DNA of 28,105 bases from Treponema sp. GTDB lineage: Bacteria; Spirochaetota; Spirochaetia; Treponematales; Breznakiellaceae. The notes under the pieces were generated by a model. That model saw only the letters and a program-made list of their open reading frames with translations, was not told the DNA's origin and did not search any database. A program made the position numbers and the translations under genes. The stretch spans positions 1-28,105 of the forward strand of contig JAIRSD010000073.1 in assembly GCA_031255615.1 (NCBI GenBank). The letters are read 5' to 3'. The stretch's first letter is position 1. Each line of letters opens with the position of its first letter. Shown in pieces: positions 23,670 to 28,105 of the stretch.

Positions 23670-23760
23670 TATCGAATGTATGCTGGACGCATTTTTTGCG
23701 GCTCCGCCGCAAAAAAACTCAGGCTTCGCTCCAATTCCCCGTCCCGCGGGGCAGCTTAAT
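23670..23760. repeat. modular hairpin repeat, copy 6 (short)
   Basis: TATCGAATGTAT (23670-23681) matches the edge of copy 3. An 11-bp hairpin (23692-23702/23706-23716, loop TCC) follows, then a short CCCCG/CGGGG hairpin near 23738-23752. The core words of the larger copies are absent. It fills the gap between the aconitase-family and recQ genes. Confidence 0.55.
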
Positions 23761-23769
23761 GACGCTGTC

Positions 23770-26142
23770 CTACAGACGCCCCCGGTTGTAGTTGATAAGA
23801 CTCCCCGCCAAAAGAACCGCCCGTTCCACGGCGTTCATGTCCGGCATGGCAAGGACAAAGGGAAGGGGCTTTGTCCCGGATCCCCCGCCGCCGGGAACAG
23901 CCTCGTCCTTCAGGACAACCCAAGCGTCCAGCGCCGGGGCCCCGGTTTCCACCGCCTTTCTGATACCGGGGATGAACACATAGCCCCCGTTCCCAAAGAG
24001 GGGCTCCCCCTCGACGGTGAAGGGAAGGATCCCCCAGTTGATAAGGTTGCTGCGGTACCGTTTGGTGGCGTATTCATTGGCGAAATTCGCCGCCCCTCCC
24101 AGGACCCGCTGGCAGCTTGCGGCCTGTTCCCGGGCGCTGCCGTCCCCGGGCTTGCGGGCGAAGATCGCCGATCCAAACTGGGGGAGGCCCCGAGGATTGA
24201 GGCCCTTGAGCACCGCAAGGACGGCGGCAAATTCGGGAAGTTCCCCGGAACCGCTTCCGGGGTCTCCGTCCCGCCGCAGGGCCTCGCTCTGCCGCCGCAC
24301 CGCCTTGGCCCGGCCCACGTAGGCGGGATCTTTGCGGGACAGGGTATATTCCGCCAGCCCCAGGGGGTTAGACCGGAAGGAAGATGTCTCCCCGGAGGGG
24401 ATAAGCTCGTCGGTGGTGGTTACCGGATCGGTAATAAAGGACACAATTTTAAGCAGCAGGTCTTCCCCCAGGGCCTCCGTCTCCGGCCAGTCGCTGATGT
24501 TGGGCCCGTAGACAAGCTCCACCCCCCGGTCCGGCTTCCCCGCGCCCCGGTATACCCGAACCCGGTAAGGGCCGTCGTCGTAACGGTAGGCCGGAGGCTT
24601 TTCCTCAAGGCCCAGGGATTCCGCGGAGGCCAGACAGCCGCCGTTCAGGGCGGTGGCGGCGATGCTGCGGGCGTCCATCAAGGCTACCGAGGCGATCTGT
24701 CCGCCGCCGGGCTTGCTTCCCTCCCGGTTGGGAAAATTCCGGGTGGTGTGGCGGATGGAGAATCCGTTGTGGGCCGGTACGTCCCCGGCGCCGAAACAGG
24801 GTCCGCAGAAGGCGCTGCGGAGCACCGCGCCCCTTTCAAGGAGGGACGCGGCGGTACCGTTGCGGGTAAGTTCCAGCATCACCGGCTGGCTGCCGGGGTA
24901 CACCGAAAGGGAGAAGGCCCCCGGCCCGCCGCCGCCCTGCCTGCCGCTCTCCAGGACGGCCGCCGCCGCCGTGATATTGTCAAAGGTTCCTCCAGCGCAG
25001 CCGGCGATGATCCCCTGATCTACCTGGATACGGCCCTTCCCCTTGATCTTGTCCCGCAGTTTTAAAGGAACCCGGGGATTCTCCAGGACGGCCGCCGCCG
25101 CCCGTTCCACCTCGGCAAAAATATCCCCGCCGTTTTCCAGCACCTCATCAATTTGGTATACGTTGCTGGGATGGAAAGGCAGGGCGATCATGGGTTTGAG
25201 CGCGGAAAGGTCGATCTCCACCAGGCCGTCGTAGTAGGCGCAGGGGGCCGGGGAAAGTTTCCGGTAATCCCGGGCCCTGCCGTGGATCGTGAGGAACTCC
25301 TGCACCCGCTCGTCGGTCTCCCAGATCGAAGACCAGCAGGTAGTTTCGGTGGTCATCACGTCGATTCCCGCGCGGAAATCTATAGGCAGGCTGCGGATTC
25401 CGGGCCCCGCGAACTCCAGCACCGCGTTCTTTACCAGCCCCTCTTTGAAAACCGCGCCCACCAGGGCCAGGGCCGCGTCCTGGGGTCCCAGGCCGGGCCG
25501 GGGCTCCCCCCGGAGGTACACCAGAATCACCCGGGGATAGGGCATGTCGTAACTCTGTTTAAGGATCTGCTTTACCAGCTCCCCGCCCCCCTCGCCGACC
25601 CCCATGGTTCCCAGGGCCCCGTAGCGGGTGTGGCTGTCGCTGCCCAGGATCATCTTGCCGCAGCCCGCGGCTTCCTCCCGGACAAAGGAGTGGATCACCG
25701 CCAGGTGGGGGGGCACATAGACCCCGCCGTAGCGCCGGGCCGCGGAGAGTCCGAAAAGATGATCGTCCTCGTTGATCGTCCCCCCCACGGCGCAGAGGGA
25801 GTTGTGGCAGTTGGTCAGGTAATAGGGAATGGGAAAGGAGTCCATGCCGCTTACCCTGGCGGTCTGGACGATATTTACAAAGGTAATGTCGTGGGAGGCC
25901 ATGGCGTCGAAGGAGAGGGCGAGGGGATTCCCGGGACCGATGGGGCCGTCCCCCCGGTGGTGGGCCGCCAAAATCCCATAGGCCATCGTGCCCCGCCGGG
26001 CTTCCTCCGGCCGGGGCGCTCCGCCGGCCTCCCGCCCATACCGCGATCCCAGCCGCGCCAAAAGCCCCGCCTGTTCCGGGGAATCTTCGACAATCTCCTT
26101 TCCCCCGAACAAATACACCCCTCTACCGCTTACCCGTAGCAT
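23770..26142 (-). CDS. aconitase-family hydratase (YbhJ-like)
   Basis: A 790-residue member of the aconitase/isopropylmalate-isomerase superfamily. The [4Fe-4S] ligands are present as Cys382 (GCAGG) and Cys446/Cys449 (CGPC). GSDSHT (167-172) and RNF (468-470) match conserved active-site segments. The C-terminal swivel domain is present (ATKRYRSNLINWGILPF) but the usual SSRxHAAL arginine motif of aconitases is not, as in the divergent YbhJ-type hydratases. The substrate is therefore open; citrate/isocitrate should not be assumed. GGGAGG four bases upstream supports the start. No citrate synthase or isocitrate dehydrogenase is nearby. Confidence 0.88.
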   Translation of the reverse strand: MLRVSGRGVYLFGGKEIVEDSPEQAGLLARLGSRYGREAGGAPRPEEARRGTMAYGILAAHHRGDGPIGPGNPLALSFDAMASHDITFVNIVQTARVSGMDSFPIPYYLTNCHNSLCAVGGTINEDDHLFGLSAARRYGGVYVPPHLAVIHSFVREEAAGCGKMILGSDSHTRYGALGTMGVGEGGGELVKQILKQSYDMPYPRVILVYLRGEPRPGLGPQDAALALVGAVFKEGLVKNAVLEFAGPGIRSLPIDFRAGIDVMTTETTCWSSIWETDERVQEFLTIHGRARDYRKLSPAPCAYYDGLVEIDLSALKPMIALPFHPSNVYQIDEVLENGGDIFAEVERAAAAVLENPRVPLKLRDKIKGKGRIQVDQGIIAGCAGGTFDNITAAAAVLESGRQGGGGPGAFSLSVYPGSQPVMLELTRNGTAASLLERGAVLRSAFCGPCFGAGDVPAHNGFSIRHTTRNFPNREGSKPGGGQIASVALMDARSIAATALNGGCLASAESLGLEEKPPAYRYDDGPYRVRVYRGAGKPDRGVELVYGPNISDWPETEALGEDLLLKIVSFITDPVTTTDELIPSGETSSFRSNPLGLAEYTLSRKDPAYVGRAKAVRRQSEALRRDGDPGSGSGELPEFAAVLAVLKGLNPRGLPQFGSAIFARKPGDGSAREQAASCQRVLGGAANFANEYATKRYRSNLINWGILPFTVEGEPLFGNGGYVFIPGIRKAVETGAPALDAWVVLKDEAVPGGGGSGTKPLPFVLAMPDMNAVERAVLLAGSLINYNRGRL

Positions 26143-26199
26143 CGCGCCTCCCCTGAATTTTTCGGATTCCGAATCCGGAACCGGTTTTTACACAGCCGA

Positions 26200-26233
26200 G
26201 GCTTGTTTCAAAACTTCAGTTTTGAAACAAGCC
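26200..26233. repeat. single hairpin related to the two-hairpin elements
   Basis: Perfect 15-bp arms (26200-26214 and 26219-26233) around TTCA. It shares the GGCTTGTT outer arm with hairpin 1 and the AAAC-TTCA-GTTT tip with hairpin 2 of copy A. It lies 58 bases upstream of the aconitase-family gene and could overlap its promoter. Confidence 0.65.
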
Positions 26234-26297
26234 CGTCATAATGAAAAATACCAATTTAACGGCCGCGGATCCAGTGATTCAGGCGGTTCCGGTTTCG

Positions 26298-26560
26298 GCC
26301 CAACGGGGCGCAGCCCCTGTCCGTTCCAATAAGGGGGGCCGAATAAAAACGCGGGGCCTTCTGGTTTTTTGGAGCCGGCGCAGGGAGTGCGCCGGCTCCC
26401 GTCCCGCCGGAGAAATCCCCCGAGTTTTTGCGGAGCAAAAACTCACAAGGTGAAAGCCGGAGGCTTTCGCCGCGCAAGGGATAGGAGCGGAACAAAAACC
26501 CGCAGGGTTTTTGTTAGAGCGGATAGCCCGGTCCCCGCCGCAGGCGGGGATGCGCCCAAA
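26298..26560 (-). repeat. modular hairpin repeat, copy 5
   Basis: In reverse orientation to copies 1, 3 and 4. Hairpins: 26305-26309/26313-26317 (loop GCA), 26371-26382/26388-26399 (12 bp), 26422-26431/26435-26444 (loop GGA), 26452-26458/26462-26468 (loop GGA), 26491-26501/26505-26515 (loop GCA; same stem as copy 4) and 26533-26539/26543-26549 (loop GCA), ending in ATGCGCCC. It separates the lipid kinase and aconitase-family genes. Small open frames here are not credible. Confidence 0.8.
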
Positions 26561-26639
26561 AGAGACTGGACATCAGGCCCGCCGCGGTTCACTATCGGGG
26601 AGCGCCGCCCCGAATCGTCCCGGCATGAGGGAGAAGGGT

Positions 26640-27776
26640 TTAACCGGGGGAAGAAAGGCCGTTCCGGGGTTTGAGCACCGGTATCGCCGGGGGGGTAAGT
26701 TCTATGGCGGCGGGGAAATCTTCGGGCCGCAGCAATACTGTTTCGCCGTCCATCTGGGCCAGGATAGGATGGAGGCCGGAAAACTCCACCCGGGCGGCGT
26801 TAAAGAGGATCGCCTCCGGTTTATCGACGTGGGCGCCGGTGTTAAAGAGGTCCTTCAAGGCCAGTTTCCGCAGCAGGGACATCTGTTTCAGGGCGCAGAC
26901 GTTCCGGTCGTCGGGGAGGATCCGTTTGCGGGATCCGTAGGTCCGGCGTCCGCTGGCCCCCACCGCCAGGAGCAGGATATGCCGGCGGAATGTTCCCTCC
27001 GCCACTTCCCGGCCCTCCCGGTCCAGTGCCCGCAGATCCAGGGGGCCCACGGTGTAGATCCGGTCGTAAAAGAGGGCGGCGATGTCTACCCAGAGTTTAT
27101 AGGAATCACCGGGGAGATTCCCCTTCATTTTGTTGGTCATGTGGGTCACAAAGGCGTCCAAGCCCACGGAGAGGATGTTGAAGGCCAGGAAGGGGCCCTT
27201 GCCGGGCCGGGCGGTGCTAAGCCGCAGGGCCTGGGCCTTGACAATATCCACCGGCTTAATCAACAGGTCCAGGGCGCCGGCCAAGTCCTGGGAGTCGGCT
27301 CCGTCGTTGCCGGTCCCCATGGGAAGGCGGAGAACGGCGAAACGTTCCCGCAATGCCGCCGGGGCATGGTAAAGGGCGCTCTGGACTTCCAGGCTGGTGC
27401 CGTCCCCGCCGGCGGTAACGACAAGGAAGAAATCCTGTTCCCCCGCCTCCGCGGCGGTTTCCAAAAGGGAACGGAGGGCCCCCTCCGCGTCCCCCGCGCC
27501 GGCGGTGAGGACCGGCCCTCCCTCTCCGGCGGCGGCGGACCATCCAAAGACGGCGGGGCCGCAGCCGTCCCGCCGGGGGTTGGCCCGGGCCTTTTTCGCA
27601 TAATCCTCCAGGGCGGCGCGGTGCCGGATCCAGCGGGAGCGGATGGTAAAGCCCCCGGCGCTGGGATTGATCACCAGGGTCCAACGGATGTTTTTTCCCG
27701 GCGCAACGAGGGCGCGGGGGCATATTTCTCCCATCAACGCGGCGAATTCACGGATTCGGGGATTCTCCAGAGGCAT
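26640..27776 (-). CDS. diacylglycerol-kinase-family lipid kinase
   Basis: A 378-residue cytosolic or membrane-peripheral kinase with the DAGK catalytic fold. It has NPSAGG (37-42), the nucleotide-binding GGDGT (123-127) and LPMGTGND (151-158). C-terminal motifs of the family follow (a GLDAFVTH segment near 208, a variant of the usual G-D region). The likely reaction is ATP-dependent phosphorylation of diacylglycerol or a related lipid, for phospholipid salvage; the substrate is inferred. There is a family-atypical stretch at about 60-100 between the first strand and GGDGT. No Shine-Dalgarno site precedes the ATG, and a possible promoter ends seven bases before it. It has no evident operon partner. 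Confidence 0.87.
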   Translation of the reverse strand: MPLENPRIREFAALMGEICPRALVAPGKNIRWTLVINPSAGGFTIRSRWIRHRAALEDYAKKARANPRRDGCGPAVFGWSAAAGEGGPVLTAGAGDAEGALRSLLETAAEAGEQDFFLVVTAGGDGTSLEVQSALYHAPAALRERFAVLRLPMGTGNDGADSQDLAGALDLLIKPVDIVKAQALRLSTARPGKGPFLAFNILSVGLDAFVTHMTNKMKGNLPGDSYKLWVDIAALFYDRIYTVGPLDLRALDREGREVAEGTFRRHILLLAVGASGRRTYGSRKRILPDDRNVCALKQMSLLRKLALKDLFNTGAHVDKPEAILFNAARVEFSGLHPILAQMDGETVLLRPEDFPAAIELTPPAIPVLKPRNGLSSPG

Positions 27777-27782
27777 AAAAGA

Positions 27783-27810
27783 GCTTTACACGAAATTCCC
27801 TGCCGGTCAA
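27783..27810 (-). promoter_or_regulatory. candidate promoter of the lipid kinase gene
   Basis: On the minus strand TTGACC (complement of 27805-27810) is followed after 16 bases by TAAAGC (complement of 27783-27788). The -35 is good and the -10 weak. Predicted +1 is the A of the ATG at 27776. Confidence 0.35.
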
Positions 27811-27913
27811 GGATACGTTTGCCTCACGAGAAATGTTACCGAAAAGAGCCCGCGCCTCAAATTGAAAGGGTTGGCCGAATTACAATAAAGGACGCTCGAA
27901 GGAGGGCGTTCGA

Positions 27914-28105
27914 ATGGGGTTAAACATGAAAGAAAAACAGGCGGCAACCAGGGAATGCAGGCCCCGTTACCAGAAGACGACGAAGAAAGGCAAGCGGGTT
28001 CTGCTTGACGAATTCACCCGACTGACCGGATGCCACCGGAAATCAGCCGTCAGAGTTTTAGGCTGCAAACCGGTCAGGGAACTGACGGTCTACGGGTACG
28101 GCGGG
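27914..28105 (+). CDS. DDE-type transposase, N-terminal part (cut by window edge)
   Basis: An open frame of 64 codons runs to the window edge. The segment RYQKTTKKGKRVLLDEF followed by TGCHRKSAVRVL matches the N-terminal helix-turn-helix of integrase-core (DDE) transposases, where RY(Q/R)xAxKxxKxxILDEF and TGYHRKxAIRLL are typical. A GGAGG eight bases upstream favours the ATG at 27914 over the one at 27926. The catalytic core would lie beyond the window. The left terminal inverted repeat of the element should be in about 27777-27900, but I cannot identify it without the other end. Confidence 0.75.
   Translation, partial: MGLNMKEKQAATRECRPRYQKTTKKGKRVLLDEFTRLTGCHRKSAVRVLGCKPVRELTVYGYGG

Noticed and set aside
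22507..25065. 852-codon open frame antisense to recQ and the aconitase-family gene
   Set aside because: It runs across two real genes and their gap and shows no domain or membrane pattern.
6082..26560. CRISPR array or tRNA/rRNA genes as explanation for the repeats
   Set aside because: The repeats are not regularly spaced, have no unique spacers, no cas genes are present, and no cloverleaf or rRNA words were seen.
26369..26674. Small protein between the aconitase-family and lipid kinase genes
   Set aside because: The frame is a translation of hairpin repeat copy 5 and has no recognisable features.

Overview
The window looks like a chromosomal segment from a high-GC spirochaete, most likely a Treponema-type organism such as those of insect guts. 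The main evidence is a PilZ protein with a treponema-style N-terminal half, carbohydrate and peptide ABC operons, and many intergenic hairpin repeats. This placement is an inference from gene content; no rRNA or other taxonomic marker is present.

Layout. Positions 1-321 are C-rich, low-complexity DNA with one strong hairpin. A bacteriohemerythrin follows on the + strand. A minus-strand operon (5918 to 931) encodes a sugar-binding lipoprotein, two permeases, a Gfo/Idh/MocA oxidoreductase and a ThuA-like protein. It resembles the rhizobial thu (trehalose/3-ketodisaccharide) operon without its ATPase. A divergent + operon (6540-12058) encodes a complete oligopeptide/nickel-type ABC importer: binding protein, two permeases and two ATPases. 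Then come a minus-strand PilZ-TPR pair (14422 to 12162), Lon protease (minus), a membrane-embedded alpha/beta hydrolase (minus), cysteine synthase (+), an IS200 transposase remnant (minus), RecQ helicase (minus), an aconitase-family hydratase (minus) and a diacylglycerol-kinase-like lipid kinase (minus). The start of a DDE-type transposase runs off the right edge.

The least ordinary content is between the genes. Six loci (about 6082-6350, 8085-8275, 14506-14720, 17523-17686, 23670-23760, 26298-26560) hold pieces of a modular repeat made of many perfect hairpins. The four fullest copies share the block GGGCGCATCCCC, and most share the word CTATCCCTTGCGC in one orientation. Almost all their short loops are TNC on one strand, so they read as C-GNA-G triloops on the other. 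One copy sits inside the peptide transporter operon between the binding-protein and permease genes and is bounded by inverted repeats. A second family is a two-hairpin element at 6412-6502, with an inverted copy at 20880-21003 and a related single hairpin at 26200-26233.

Expression signals fall into two groups. Several genes have strong Shine-Dalgarno sites. PilZ, the hydrolase, RecQ and the lipid kinase have none; instead each has a -10-like hexamer ending about 7-9 bases before the ATG, which suggests leaderless or nearly leaderless transcripts.
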